A stretch of 64,000 bases of DNA, taken from the NCBI RefSeq assembly GCF_013391805.1, contig NZ_CP058364.1, positions 2,547,501 through 2,611,500 on the forward strand, written 5' to 3'. Position numbers and translations under genes: made by a program. Shown in pieces: positions 16,228 through 27,100 of this stretch. Position 1 is the first letter of the stretch. Each line of letters begins with the position of its first letter. Below the pieces are notes generated by a model, which saw nothing but the letters and a program-made list of their open reading frames with translations, searched no databases and had not been told where the DNA came from. The stretch comes from Galbibacter sp. BG1 (lineage in GTDB: Bacteria > Bacteroidota > Bacteroidia > Flavobacteriales > Flavobacteriaceae).

Positions 16228-17439
16228 ATGAAATCAACTTTAATTAAATCTTTAGCGGTGTCTACTTTAATTTTGGCATCTTGTTCTAACGATGACGATA
16301 ACATGGGAGGGAATGAAACTCCTGAAGTAACCGCGCCAGCAACCTATACCTTTGAAAGAGGAAGTGAAAGTACTGTAAGTTTTTCTGGACAAACCACCAG
16401 AATTGCAATGGCAGCAGAATTAACTGGAGCTATGATGGATTTCGATAATATTTCAGAAGAGCTGTTGTTGAATATGTATACCAATGAAAACAATCCGTTT
16501 TCTGAAGCTTCCTTGAACGAGTCTACAAAAAATATCAAGAGCAAAGTAGCCGCTTCGGCTGCGTATTTTGCTACCAATACTGTGTTAAGCAACAAAATTA
16601 AGGCCGATCTGGAGTCCTCTTTAAAAGCACAGGTAAACGAGGTGGCGCCAAATAAAGAAGTAATCGCATCCAAAGGGGTTGCTGGGCAAATTGCAGCAAC
16701 TGGTTCTACAAAATTGAGATATGTTAGTGCTACAGGATTAGAGTACAATCAAGTATTCGCTAAATCTTTAATAGGAGGCCTAATGCTAGACCAAGTGCTT
16801 AACAATTATTTGAGCAACGATGTTTTAGACGAAGGGGATAACCAAGCCAATAACGATAATGATGTGGTTGAGGAAGGTGCAACCTACACTACTATGGAGC
16901 ATAAATGGGACGAAGCTTATGGTTATGTTTATGGAGCTTCCCAAGATCCTGCAAACCCTAATACTACCTTGGGAGACGATTCTTTCTTAAATAATTATTT
17001 GGGGAGACTGGAAGCAGACGAAGATTTTCAAGGGATTGCTGCCGATGTTTTTAATGCCTTTAAATTGGGGAGAGCTGCTATTGTAGCAAAAAACTACGTG
17101 GTTCGCGACGAGCAAGCGGATATTATTCAAGAAAAACTATCTTTGGTGCCCGCAGTTAGAGCAGTTCATTATTTAATGGGTGGTAAAGCGGCCATCGAGG
17201 CAGAAGACTATGGAAGTGCTTTTCATGAACTTTCTGAAGGATATGGGTTTGTTTATAGTTTACAGTTTACCCACAATCCAGAAACCAATGCTCCATATTT
17301 TTCAAATGAAGAGGTAGAAGGTTTCATTGCTCAGCTTATGGAAGGTGAAAATGGGTTATGGGATGTTTCTCCAGAAGTTTTGGAAGAAATTTCAGTTAAG
17401 ATTGCCGCAAAATTTAACTTTACGCTAGAGCAAGCTTAA
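16228..17439 (+). CDS. DUF4856 lipoprotein (first gene of iron-uptake operon)
   Basis: A 403-residue exported lipoprotein: signal MKSTLIKSLAVSTLILASC with the lipobox Cys near residue 19, an acidic linker (SNDDDNMGGNETPE), then a DUF4856 domain rich in alpha helix (TYTFERGSESTVSFSGQTTR ... TTMEHKWDEAYGYVYGAS ... YLMGGKAAIEAEDYGSAFHELSEGYGFVYSLQF). DUF4856 proteins sit beside imelysin-like proteins in many marine bacteria, which suggests a role in surface capture of iron or another metal, but their activity is unknown. It is followed 34 bp later by the imelysin gene. Confidence 0.88.
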   Translation: MKSTLIKSLAVSTLILASCSNDDDNMGGNETPEVTAPATYTFERGSESTVSFSGQTTRIAMAAELTGAMMDFDNISEELLLNMYTNENNPFSEASLNESTKNIKSKVAASAAYFATNTVLSNKIKADLESSLKAQVNEVAPNKEVIASKGVAGQIAATGSTKLRYVSATGLEYNQVFAKSLIGGLMLDQVLNNYLSNDVLDEGDNQANNDNDVVEEGATYTTMEHKWDEAYGYVYGASQDPANPNTTLGDDSFLNNYLGRLEADEDFQGIAADVFNAFKLGRAAIVAKNYVVRDEQADIIQEKLSLVPAVRAVHYLMGGKAAIEAEDYGSAFHELSEGYGFVYSLQFTHNPETNAPYFSNEEVEGFIAQLMEGENGLWDVSPEVLEEISVKIAAKFNFTLEQA

Positions 17440-17473
17440 ATAAAAATAAAATTGATTTAAAAAATTGGGAATT

Positions 17474-18565
17474 ATGAAATTAAACAAATGGATAGGCGTA
17501 GTATGTACTTTGTTTATTATTGCCTGTAGTTCAGACGGAAGTGAAGATGTAGATAATCCAGGAGGTGAAGAGGGCAGTTTTAACAGAAAAGCGATTTTAA
17601 CCAATTGGGCAGATAATTTTATAATTCCCAACTATAAGTTGTACTCTGGTGCGACGTTGGAGTTAACAGCTGCAACCGAGGCCTTTGTAGAGGAAAATAA
17701 TACAGCAAACTTATCCGTTCTTAGAGGTGCTTTTAAAAATACTTATAAGAGTTGGCAAAAGGTTTCAATGTTTGAAATTGGGGAAGCCGAAAAAATTCAG
17801 CTTAGAAACTTTACCAATATCTATCCTACCAACGCCGTAAATATCGATGCAAAAACAAGCGGAGCTCAGGAATACAATTTGGAGCTGCCGTCTTCTTATG
17901 CAGAGCAAGGTTTTCCAGCGTTAGACTATCTTTTATACGGTACCGGGGAAACAGATGAAGAAGTGGTGTCTTATTTTACTACCAACGAAAATGCGAATGA
18001 CTATTTAATGGCTGTTTCTGCGAGGATTAAAACTTTGGCAGATCAGGTGTTGAACTCTTGGGAGAATGGTTACCGTGATAGCTACGTAAATAACGATAGT
18101 GATGCAGTGAATGCTTCGTTCAATAAAACGGTAAACGCTTATATCTCTTATTACGAAAGATTTTTGAGAAGTGGTAAAATTGGTATTCCGGCCGGAGCCC
18201 TTTCGGGTAATAAATTTCCAGAGCGTGTGGAAGCATACTATGCAAATAATTTTTCGAAAGAATTGTATATGGAGGCTTTAAAAGCAACCACCAATTTTTA
18301 CAAGGGTGGAAGCGGTGCAAGTCTGTACAGTGCGTTAAAAGATCTGGACCAACAAATTTTGGCAGACGATATTCTAAAGCAGTTTGATCTTATTCAAAGT
18401 GAAAGCGATAAATTAAAAGATAGCTTTTCTACGGAAGTAGAGACCAATAATAACGCGCTTATCGCGTTGAGGGATATGCTTCAAATAAACACAATTTTGT
18501 TTAAAAACGATATGGTTTCTGCTATGAATGTTACCATTTCGTATCAAGACAATGATGGGGATTAA
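17474..18565 (+). CDS. Imelysin-family (M75) lipoprotein, IrpA-like
   Basis: A 363-aa lipoprotein. I start it at ATG 17474 (MKLNKWIGVVCTLFIIACSS), since the TTG three codons earlier adds nothing recognisable. Imelysin-like proteins are helical-bundle proteins linked to iron uptake (IrpA, EfeO relatives). The segment where family members have the putative metal motif GxHxxE reads GFPALDYLLYG at about residues 146-156, so His and Glu are replaced by Pro and Asp. The second half includes the bundle segment RSGKIGIPAGALSGN. Position between a DUF4856 gene and a TonB receptor supports an uptake role rather than proteolysis. Confidence 0.88.
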   Translation: MKLNKWIGVVCTLFIIACSSDGSEDVDNPGGEEGSFNRKAILTNWADNFIIPNYKLYSGATLELTAATEAFVEENNTANLSVLRGAFKNTYKSWQKVSMFEIGEAEKIQLRNFTNIYPTNAVNIDAKTSGAQEYNLELPSSYAEQGFPALDYLLYGTGETDEEVVSYFTTNENANDYLMAVSARIKTLADQVLNSWENGYRDSYVNNDSDAVNASFNKTVNAYISYYERFLRSGKIGIPAGALSGNKFPERVEAYYANNFSKELYMEALKATTNFYKGGSGASLYSALKDLDQQILADDILKQFDLIQSESDKLKDSFSTEVETNNNALIALRDMLQINTILFKNDMVSAMNVTISYQDNDGD

Positions 18566-18594
18566 TAAAAACTGAGGCAGGTACACAAATCAGA

Positions 18595-19944
18595 ATGAAT
18601 AATTCCATCAAACGTTATTTTAATGCCTATACGGAGACCGTCCCACTGGCGGTCTTTCGTATTTTTTTTGGTGTAATGATGTTTTTAAGCATTCTGCGTT
18701 TCTGGAGTAAAGGGTGGATCGATCAACTTTACATTCAACCCAAATTCTTTTTCTCTTACTACGGTTTTGAGTGGGTAAAGCCCTTGGGAAATTTTACATA
18801 TGTATTGTTTGCCATATGCGCTTTGGCAGCCTTGGCCGTAGCATTGGGATATAAATACAGAATGGCAATTGTGTTGTTTTTTTTGAGCTTCACCTATATC
18901 GAATTAATGGATAAGACCACCTACCTTAACCATTATTATTTTATCTCCCTGCTCAGTTTTTTAATGATTTTTTTACCGGCAAATGCCTATTTTTCCATTG
19001 ATGCCAGAAAAGGGCAGTCTTACGGAAAAGTTCCAAAATGGACCATAGATAGCATTAAGCTCTTATTGGCCATAGTATATATTTACGCAGGTCTCGCAAA
19101 ATTAAACAGCGATTGGTTGCTAAGGGCAATGCCCTTAAAAATTTGGTTGCCTACACAGTATGATTTGCCGTTTATAGGTACTTTATTAAAGCAAGATTGG
19201 GCTTTACATCTGTTGAGTTGGTGTGGAGCCGCTTACGATTTATTCATTCCATTTTTTCTGCTGAATAAAAAAACCCGGCCGTATGCGTTCGCGGCGGTAG
19301 TTGTTTTTCATGTGCTTACGCGTATCTTCTTTCCCATAGGAATGTTTCCTTTTATTATGATTGTAAGTGCTTTGATATTTTTCGATGCGAGTGTCCATAA
19401 AAGAATTATAAATAGCATCAAATACTTCTTCAGAATAAATAAAACACCGAAAACGGCTTCTAAACTTAAAATCAAGAACAACCGATTGGTACTTTCATTT
19501 CTTGCTGTATTCTTTTTTATACAGTTGCTGCTACCATGGCGTTATTTGCTATATCCTGGAGAGTTGTTCTGGACGGAAGAAGGCTTTCGTTTTTCTTGGC
19601 GGGTCATGCTCATAGAAAAAACAGGGTATGCGCAATTTAAAGTGGTCGATGGAAAAACGGGAAAATGGTTCTATGTGGATAATAGCGATTTTCTAACGCC
19701 TTTTCAAGAAAAAGAAATGGCGGCTCAAGCTGATTTTATCTTGGAGTATGCCCATTTTCTGGGGAAACACTTTGCCAGCCAAGGCCATAAAAACCTAGAG
19801 GTCTATGTAGACAGTTTTGTAACCCTTAACGGGAGACGAAGCGAGAAATTTATAGACAACACCGTCAATTTACTAACTATTAAAGAATCATTCCAACATA
19901 AAGATTGGATTTTACCTTTTAAAGATGACATTAAAGGATTATAA
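18595..19944 (+). CDS. HTTM-domain membrane protein (vitamin K gamma-carboxylase-like)
   Basis: A 449-residue integral membrane protein. Residues about 15-290 contain the HTTM region with several hydrophobic helices (LAVFRIFFGVMMFLSIL, the conserved block LMDKTTYLNHYYFISLLSFLMIFLPA, IKLLLAIVYIYAGLAKLN); the C-terminal 120 residues form a soluble domain (FRFSWRVMLIEKTGYAQF ... YVDSFVTLNGRRSEKFID). HTTM is named from homology to vitamin K-dependent gamma-carboxylase, but the reaction in bacteria is unproven. It overlaps the TonB receptor gene by 20 bp, so the two are translationally coupled. Confidence 0.9.
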   Translation: MNNSIKRYFNAYTETVPLAVFRIFFGVMMFLSILRFWSKGWIDQLYIQPKFFFSYYGFEWVKPLGNFTYVLFAICALAALAVALGYKYRMAIVLFFLSFTYIELMDKTTYLNHYYFISLLSFLMIFLPANAYFSIDARKGQSYGKVPKWTIDSIKLLLAIVYIYAGLAKLNSDWLLRAMPLKIWLPTQYDLPFIGTLLKQDWALHLLSWCGAAYDLFIPFFLLNKKTRPYAFAAVVVFHVLTRIFFPIGMFPFIMIVSALIFFDASVHKRIINSIKYFFRINKTPKTASKLKIKNNRLVLSFLAVFFFIQLLLPWRYLLYPGELFWTEEGFRFSWRVMLIEKTGYAQFKVVDGKTGKWFYVDNSDFLTPFQEKEMAAQADFILEYAHFLGKHFASQGHKNLEVYVDSFVTLNGRRSEKFIDNTVNLLTIKESFQHKDWILPFKDDIKGL

Positions 19945-22366
19945 AATATTATTGGTATTTCTATGTATAGCACCAACCCTTTGGGCGCAATATTCTGTTA
20001 AAGGGATTATTACATCCTTAGAGGATAACACTCCCGTGGCTGGAGTGGAAATTTACGATCATCTTTCCCAGCAATTGGTTAGATCCAATAGCGACGGGTT
20101 TTATCAGCTAAACAATTTAAAACCAGGCAAACATCTATTTACTGTATTCTCATACGAATATAGAATCGTGGAGGATACCCTTTCCATCTATGGGAATATG
20201 ATCAAAAACTATGAGCTCGAGCAACTCAATGAGCAACTTTCTGAGGTGGTCGTTACCCGGCAAAAAGAAAAAGTTTTTGCTTTAAAGAAATTAAGAAATG
20301 TAGAGGGTACAGCAATTTACGCCGGAAAGAAAAGTGAGGTAATAGATATGGATCAAATTATTGGAAATACCGCGGCCAATAATCCGAGACAGATTTATTC
20401 GCAGGTTGTTGGGTTGAATATCTATGAAAATGGTGATGCCGGACTTCAATTAAATATCGGTGGACGAGGACTTGATCCTAACAGAACTGCCAACTTTAAT
20501 ACACGACAAAATGGATATGATATCAGTGCCGATGTGCTTGGGTACCCAGAAAGTTACTACACGCCGCCTGCCGAAGCCTTAAGCGAAATACAGGTAGTAC
20601 GTGGGGCTGCTTCCCTTCAATATGGAACACAGTTTGGCGGACTCGTAAATTTTAAAATGAAAAAACCGAATCCCAATAAAAAAATTGAACTAGTGTCTAG
20701 ACAAACTTTAGGATCTTACGGTTTGTTTACTAGTTTTAATAGCATTGGTGGAACCGTTGGCGATTTTGAGTATTACACTTTTTTTAATTATAAGCAGGGA
20801 GACGGATTTAGACCGAATTCGCAATTTAATTCCCGCAATTTTTATAATCATATCGGGTACCGTTTTTCAGAAAATACCAAAATTAGTTTTGAAACGACCT
20901 TACTGAATTATATCGCAAAACAACCCGGCGGACTAACAGATGCTCAATTTGAAGAAGACCCCACTTTTAGCAATCGCTACAGGAATTGGTTTGAAGTAGA
21001 CTGGAAACTTTTCTCTTTGCTTTTCGAGCATCAATTTTCTTCTAAAACAGACTTTAGTTTGAATGTTTTTGGTTTGGATGCTTCCCGAGATGCACTTGGG
21101 TTTAGGGAAAATCGTGTGGATCAACCCGATGAAGGAACCTCCCCTCGGGATTTTATTTCAGGAAAATTTAAGAATTGGGGAGCAGAAGCACGCCTTTTAC
21201 ACCGCTATAAAATTGCTGATAAAGATGCAGTATTCTTAATCGGTTCAAAATATTACCAAGCAAATAATTCAGAAAAACAAGGTCCAGGAAGTGCAAATGC
21301 CGATCCCGATTTTAATTTTTATACTGAAGAATACCCAAACTATCCGAGACAATCAGACTTTACATTTCCAAACCGAAATGTTTCCGTATTTGGTGAAAAC
21401 ATTTTTAATATTACAGAAGCTTTTTCGGTAACTCCCGGCTTTCGTTTTGAATATATAAAAACAGAAAGTGAGGGAACTTATAAGAATATTATTTTAGACC
21501 TTGCTGGAAATCCTATTTTAAACGAAACATTAGAGGACGATAGGGTTTTCGATAGGAATTTTATCTTGCTTGGATTGGGTTTAAGTTATAAACCGAATAC
21601 TTCGATTGAATTCTATGGAAATGTCTCCCAAAATTATAGATCGGTAACCTACAACGACATCCGTGTGGTAAACCCTTCGTTTACAATAGATCCAAATATT
21701 ACGGATGAAGATGGGTATACAGCAGATCTTGGGGTAAGAGGTAAATTGGCGAACGTAATTTCATATGATCTAAGCGCCTACTTCTTATCTTATAATAACC
21801 GGATTGGGGTAATCAGTAGAAAAATAAGTGATGTTGAAGAAAAAAGATTTCGAGGGAATATTGGCGATGCCATTATTTACGGTGTTGAGACTTTTGCAGA
21901 TTGGGACATGGCTTCTACATTCTTGAAAAACACCAATCAATGGCAATTAAATTTGTTTACCAATATGGCGTTTACAAACTCTGAATATATAAGCTCTCAA
22001 GAACAAAATGTAAAGGGAAACGAAGTAGAGTTTGTGCCGCATGTAAATTTAAAAACCGGTCTAAGGTTTGGATATAAGAACTTACAAGGGAGTTTGCAAT
22101 ATACCTATTTGTCTAATCAATATACCGATGCCACCAACGCGCCACGGGACTTTACAAGTTCGTCAGGTATAATTGGTGAGATTCCAGCTTATGACATCAT
22201 GGACATCTCGTTCGCCTACTCATACAAAAAATGGAAATTGGAAACTGGAGTAAACAATGTTTTGGATAACAGTTATTTTACCAGAAGAGCCACTGGGTAT
22301 CCCGGCCCTGGTATTTTGCCAGCCGAACCGTTAACTTGGTATACCACCCTGCAATTTAAATGGTAG
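19925..22366 (+). CDS. TonB-dependent outer-membrane receptor (FecA-like; last gene of iron-uptake operon)
   Basis: An 813-residue outer-membrane transporter. After the signal peptide (about 1-21, ending LWAQ) comes a carboxypeptidase-regulatory-like beta domain (22-95), then the plug (about 105-220, with SEVVVTRQKE as likely TonB box region and EIQVVRGAASLQYGTQFGG) and a 22-strand-type barrel ending LQFKW, with the expected terminal aromatic residue. The sequence resembles ferric-dicitrate-type receptors, but the ligand is inferred mainly from the neighbouring imelysin gene. Its start lies inside the HTTM gene; its stop lies 2 bp from that of the convergent mltF-like gene. Confidence 0.92.
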   Translation: MTLKDYKILLVFLCIAPTLWAQYSVKGIITSLEDNTPVAGVEIYDHLSQQLVRSNSDGFYQLNNLKPGKHLFTVFSYEYRIVEDTLSIYGNMIKNYELEQLNEQLSEVVVTRQKEKVFALKKLRNVEGTAIYAGKKSEVIDMDQIIGNTAANNPRQIYSQVVGLNIYENGDAGLQLNIGGRGLDPNRTANFNTRQNGYDISADVLGYPESYYTPPAEALSEIQVVRGAASLQYGTQFGGLVNFKMKKPNPNKKIELVSRQTLGSYGLFTSFNSIGGTVGDFEYYTFFNYKQGDGFRPNSQFNSRNFYNHIGYRFSENTKISFETTLLNYIAKQPGGLTDAQFEEDPTFSNRYRNWFEVDWKLFSLLFEHQFSSKTDFSLNVFGLDASRDALGFRENRVDQPDEGTSPRDFISGKFKNWGAEARLLHRYKIADKDAVFLIGSKYYQANNSEKQGPGSANADPDFNFYTEEYPNYPRQSDFTFPNRNVSVFGENIFNITEAFSVTPGFRFEYIKTESEGTYKNIILDLAGNPILNETLEDDRVFDRNFILLGLGLSYKPNTSIEFYGNVSQNYRSVTYNDIRVVNPSFTIDPNITDEDGYTADLGVRGKLANVISYDLSAYFLSYNNRIGVISRKISDVEEKRFRGNIGDAIIYGVETFADWDMASTFLKNTNQWQLNLFTNMAFTNSEYISSQEQNVKGNEVEFVPHVNLKTGLRFGYKNLQGSLQYTYLSNQYTDATNAPRDFTSSSGIIGEIPAYDIMDISFAYSYKKWKLETGVNNVLDNSYFTRRATGYPGPGILPAEPLTWYTTLQFKW

Positions 22367-22368
22367 AT

Positions 22369-23811
22369 CTACATGCCCATTAGTGTAGAAGAATTTTTGA
22401 AAAGTTGTTCGTAATGATAGAATCGGTCAAAAATTTGATCCACATAAACGTAAGGTTCAATACCGCGAACATATCCATACTTTACCACCGGATCGTTGTA
22501 AAATTTTGGATAGCTTAATTCCAATATCATTTTTTCCACGTTTTGATCCCACCGAAGGGGATCTAAATCGTATTTTTCACAAAGTGCCTGTGCATCTTTT
22601 ACGTGATACAAACCTGCATTATAAGATGCTATGGTAAATTTAATGCGTTGTATGGAATCCTCCACTTGATCAAAAGATCGGTAGAGCTTTTTTAAATACA
22701 TGGTGCCACCTTGAATACTTTCTTTTGGGTCTGCCGTGTTTTGTATTCCTAGTTCCCTTGCCGTAGCGGGCATTACCTGCATAAGGCCTTTAGCACCCAC
22801 CCAAGACTCTGATTGTGGTTTAAATTGGGACTCTTGATAGATAAGGGAAGCGAGAAGTTTCCAGTCCCAACCCAATTTTTGGGAATGCTTTTTTATAAGC
22901 GGATCATATGGGGATATTTTTCTTTCATTTAAGCTGTAAAAGTCACTTTTTACTCGAGCCCGAAATTGCCTTTTATTAGTAAAGTATTTGTTGTAGATAA
23001 CGTAATAATCGGTGGTGTTTTTTAAGGAATCCACCCAACTATTTACTTTTTTTAAAAGGTTCGGGGAGCTTTTTCGAACCCCCCATGCAATACGCTGTGA
23101 AAAACTAACAGGGGTGTCTATATCCAGTACGGGGAAATAGGAAGCATTTATGGCCGCAATATTTTCGTCCACCACGGTAAGTTTTATATCGCCATTTACT
23201 ACTTGCTGAATTACTTTTCCTGCTGGTAAACTTCCGGAAAGGGTGTCAATAAAAATTTCCCCACCTATTTCTTCGGATAAGTTTTTGATGCGTTCGGCAT
23301 AAGAAGAATTTTTTTTCACGGAAACCGTATCTCCAATAAGCTCGATAGGATCTTGGATTAATTCTTTCTGAATTTGATGTAGCTTCATTTTTCTCCAATT
23401 ATCTGGTTTTTTCTGTACCAAGACTTGCTGGGAAAGGTAGAGGTAATCTGTAAAATTCATCAGACGTTTTCTACTTTGTGTTATGGTATAGCCATGTGCA
23501 AGAATATCTCCTTTTCCGGTATTTAGCATATCTATTAGATCATCTTCATTTCTGGCAATAACAATTTCTAGATCCAAACCTAAATGTTCCGCTAAATTAT
23601 TAAGCAATTCATATTCAAACCCCATAGGTCTTCCTCGGTACAGAAAATAACTGGTACCGCTGTATACGGTGAGTGCTTTTAAAGTGCCACCAGCCGTAAT
23701 TTCCGATAGATCCCTATCTATGGTCTTATTATTTTGATTTGTTGATTGTTGACTTTTATTGCAAGCCAATAGCATAAATAGTGGTATTACAAGTAGTATT
23801 TTTTTAATCAT
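22369..23811 (-). CDS. MltF-like lytic murein transglycosylase lipoprotein
   Basis: A 480-aa periplasmic lipoprotein (signal MIKKILLVIPLFMLLAC). Residues about 40-270 form a periplasmic solute-binding domain (SBP3-type; YRGRPMGFEYELLNNLAEHLG), and residues about 295-440 an SLT transglycosylase domain with the catalytic Glu in LIYQESQFKPQSES, the AKGLMQVMPATA motif and ASYNAG. It should cleave peptidoglycan glycan strands with 1,6-anhydro products, with the binding domain acting as regulator. Transcribed alone; convergent and nearly abutting with the upstream receptor gene. Confidence 0.92.
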   Translation of the reverse strand: MIKKILLVIPLFMLLACNKSQQSTNQNNKTIDRDLSEITAGGTLKALTVYSGTSYFLYRGRPMGFEYELLNNLAEHLGLDLEIVIARNEDDLIDMLNTGKGDILAHGYTITQSRKRLMNFTDYLYLSQQVLVQKKPDNWRKMKLHQIQKELIQDPIELIGDTVSVKKNSSYAERIKNLSEEIGGEIFIDTLSGSLPAGKVIQQVVNGDIKLTVVDENIAAINASYFPVLDIDTPVSFSQRIAWGVRKSSPNLLKKVNSWVDSLKNTTDYYVIYNKYFTNKRQFRARVKSDFYSLNERKISPYDPLIKKHSQKLGWDWKLLASLIYQESQFKPQSESWVGAKGLMQVMPATARELGIQNTADPKESIQGGTMYLKKLYRSFDQVEDSIQRIKFTIASYNAGLYHVKDAQALCEKYDLDPLRWDQNVEKMILELSYPKFYNDPVVKYGYVRGIEPYVYVDQIFDRFYHYEQLFKNSSTLMGM

Positions 23812-23930
23812 AAAATGTTTGTTTTGGTAATAGTAGTTCAGATCTTCAAGAAATTATGACCCATAAAACCTCTTTCATTCATTTGAAATTTAATGGTCGA
23901 AAAAATGTTAGCTCATTATAAGTTCTGTTT

Positions 23931-24176
23931 TTAGGCCTGAGCCTGGGGAGCCCAATGTGTGCATAACATATTTGGTGCCGCTTTCCCTGGATGTGCACAG
24001 CTGGGAGTGTGATATCGAGAACATGTGTTACAACTCATGTCGTCTTTAAGGGAGGGTTTCATTTGAAAGCTATCGCAAGTATGTTCGGCACCAACCTTAA
24101 TTTTGTGATAAGTACATATATTGGAATTACTTAAATTTTCACAATTAATACAATTATTTGCAAGTCTAATAGCCAT
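23931..24176 (-). CDS. Small protein with two tandem four-Cys modules
   Basis: An 81-residue protein with eight Cys that I do not recognise by name. The Cys fall into two modules of the same pattern: C9, C12, C21, C34 (gaps 2, 8, 12) and C49, C52, C60, C72 (gaps 2, 7, 11), each with His nearby (H24, H32; H56, H62, H74). This looks like a duplicated metal-binding or iron-sulfur module. No signal peptide, so cytoplasmic. It starts at ATG 24176 behind an A-rich leader and is a single gene between the mltF-like gene and guaB, facing away from guaB. Confidence 0.75.
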   Translation of the reverse strand: MAIRLANNCINCENLSNSNICTYHKIKVGAEHTCDSFQMKPSLKDDMSCNTCSRYHTPSCAHPGKAAPNMLCTHWAPQAQA

Positions 24177-24405
24177 AATTTTTGTTTTTTGATTCTTTAA
24201 AATATAACCTCAGAAATGTTAAGAAACAATATAAATTATTCGTTTTCACTATTTTATAAAGTGAAGATGCCTCATTGTAACCAAATAGCGCATTATGAAA
24301 TTGGATATTTCTATTTAAAAAAATAAAAAACCCCCTTTCTTTTTAAGAATAAAGTTAAGATACTGATAAATTCCGCGAGGGCTATATTTTTACTAAAAAA
24401 AGCAG

Positions 24406-24413
24406 TATATTTG
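24406..24413 (+). promoter_or_regulatory. -7 element upstream of guaB
   Basis: TATATTTG matches TAnnTTTG, 26 bp before the guaB ATG. The -33 region is not a good match. Confidence 0.55.
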
Positions 24414-24424
24414 CGTGCAACTAA

Positions 24425-25912
<1,488 letters not shown>

Positions 25913-26016
25913 TAAGAGATAAGCTTTGTTCTTAAGAGGTAGTTTGGATTTTCTGGAATAACTTGCTGTAAGAACTTATTTAGCAGTCTTTAAATTTTTA
26001 ATTTCGAGTATCGGGC

Positions 26017-26062
26017 AAAACAATGCAGAATTTTAAATTAAGTTCTGCATTGTTTTATTAAT
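26017..26062 (+). terminator. First terminator after guaB
   Basis: A perfect 14-bp stem from 26017-26030 (AAAACAATGCAGAA) and 26043-26056, 12-nt loop. It lies about 105 bp after the stop codon and is likely the main guaB terminator. Confidence 0.85.
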
Positions 26063-26065
26063 TTT

Positions 26066-26106
26066 GAGTTTAGAAGTCAAAGGGTTCTAAACTCTTTTTT
26101 ATTTTT
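26066..26106 (+). terminator. Second, tandem terminator after guaB
   Basis: GAGTTTAGAA (26066-26075) pairs perfectly with TTCTAAACTC (26085-26094), followed by a T-run. The rest of the 300-bp gap between guaB and the rhomboid gene is AT-rich with nothing else I can name. Confidence 0.85.
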
Positions 26107-26212
26107 AAAAAACTCTTAAAATAGCTGATTAATCTTCAATTATTTTATATCTATGTTAAGTGATTGAAAAGTTGATATTTTACAACCGCAAAAAACAAAT
26201 TGTAAATTTATA

Positions 26213-27076
26213 ATGAGCATAAGGAACGACATACGCTATAAATACTCAACTCTAAACGTAGCAGAAAAGTTAATAGTAATAAACGTTGCTGTTTTTATCC
26301 TAAATGCATTATTGGTCTTTTTACTACGGCTAAATTCTAATTTTATAGTACAATGGTTTGAGCTGCCAAAAGGGTTTATGGACTTTCTTATGCAACCATG
26401 GTCTATAGTTACCTATTCTTTTTTTCACGGAGGGTTTATGCATATTTTTTGGAATATGATCCTTTTGTATTTTTCATCCCGTATTTTTTTAAACCTCTTC
26501 AGTAGCAAATACTTTTTAAATGTTTATTTCTTGGGAGCCATATCTGGCGGAGCACTTTTTTTACTCAGTTATAATATATTTCCGGCTTTTTCTGGTGTCA
26601 ATTCACCCTTAATCGGGGCCTCGGCAGCGATTATGGCTATTCTTATCTTTATTTGTACCTATTTACCAAATCAAGAGGTTAGGGTAATATTCTTCAATAT
26701 TAAATTGTGGTATATAGGTGCGGCGTTTGTGCTTTTAGATCTCATTCAGTTACCAATGGGGAATTCCGGAGGGCATATTGCTCATCTTGGAGGGTCTTTA
26801 CTTGGGTTTGTATATGCTAAAAAACTTCAAGAAGGTAAAGATATAGGTAGTGGGTTTGATAGTATGATAAAGTCTTTTGGGAATATGTTTAAAAAAAGTA
26901 AAAAATCTCCCCTGAAGACAGTTCACAAAAATAAGCAGCACCAAACGACTAAGAGTTTTTCTAAGAACGAGCATCAAAAACAAATTGATGCTATTTTAGA
27001 CAAAATCAGTAAAAGTGGGTATGAAAGCCTTTCAAAAGAAGAAAAAGATTTTCTTTTTAAGGCCGGTAAGGAATAA
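26213..27076 (+). CDS. Rhomboid-family intramembrane serine protease
   Basis: A 287-residue inner-membrane protease with six hydrophobic segments. The catalytic dyad is visible: Ser in LIGASAAIMAI and His in GHIAHLGGSLLGF. The conserved loop segment FFHGGFMHIFWNMILL (the HxxxN region) is present. The C-terminal 80 residues are a basic, soluble cytoplasmic tail (KKSKKSPLKTVHKNKQHQ... FSKNEHQKQIDAILDKIS), typical of Bacteroidota rhomboids. Substrate is unknown. The EEP gene follows by 24 bp, so an operon is likely. Confidence 0.92.
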   Translation: MSIRNDIRYKYSTLNVAEKLIVINVAVFILNALLVFLLRLNSNFIVQWFELPKGFMDFLMQPWSIVTYSFFHGGFMHIFWNMILLYFSSRIFLNLFSSKYFLNVYFLGAISGGALFLLSYNIFPAFSGVNSPLIGASAAIMAILIFICTYLPNQEVRVIFFNIKLWYIGAAFVLLDLIQLPMGNSGGHIAHLGGSLLGFVYAKKLQEGKDIGSGFDSMIKSFGNMFKKSKKSPLKTVHKNKQHQTTKSFSKNEHQKQIDAILDKISKSGYESLSKEEKDFLFKAGKE

Positions 27077-27100
27077 ATAAAAATAATCAAACAATTTACT

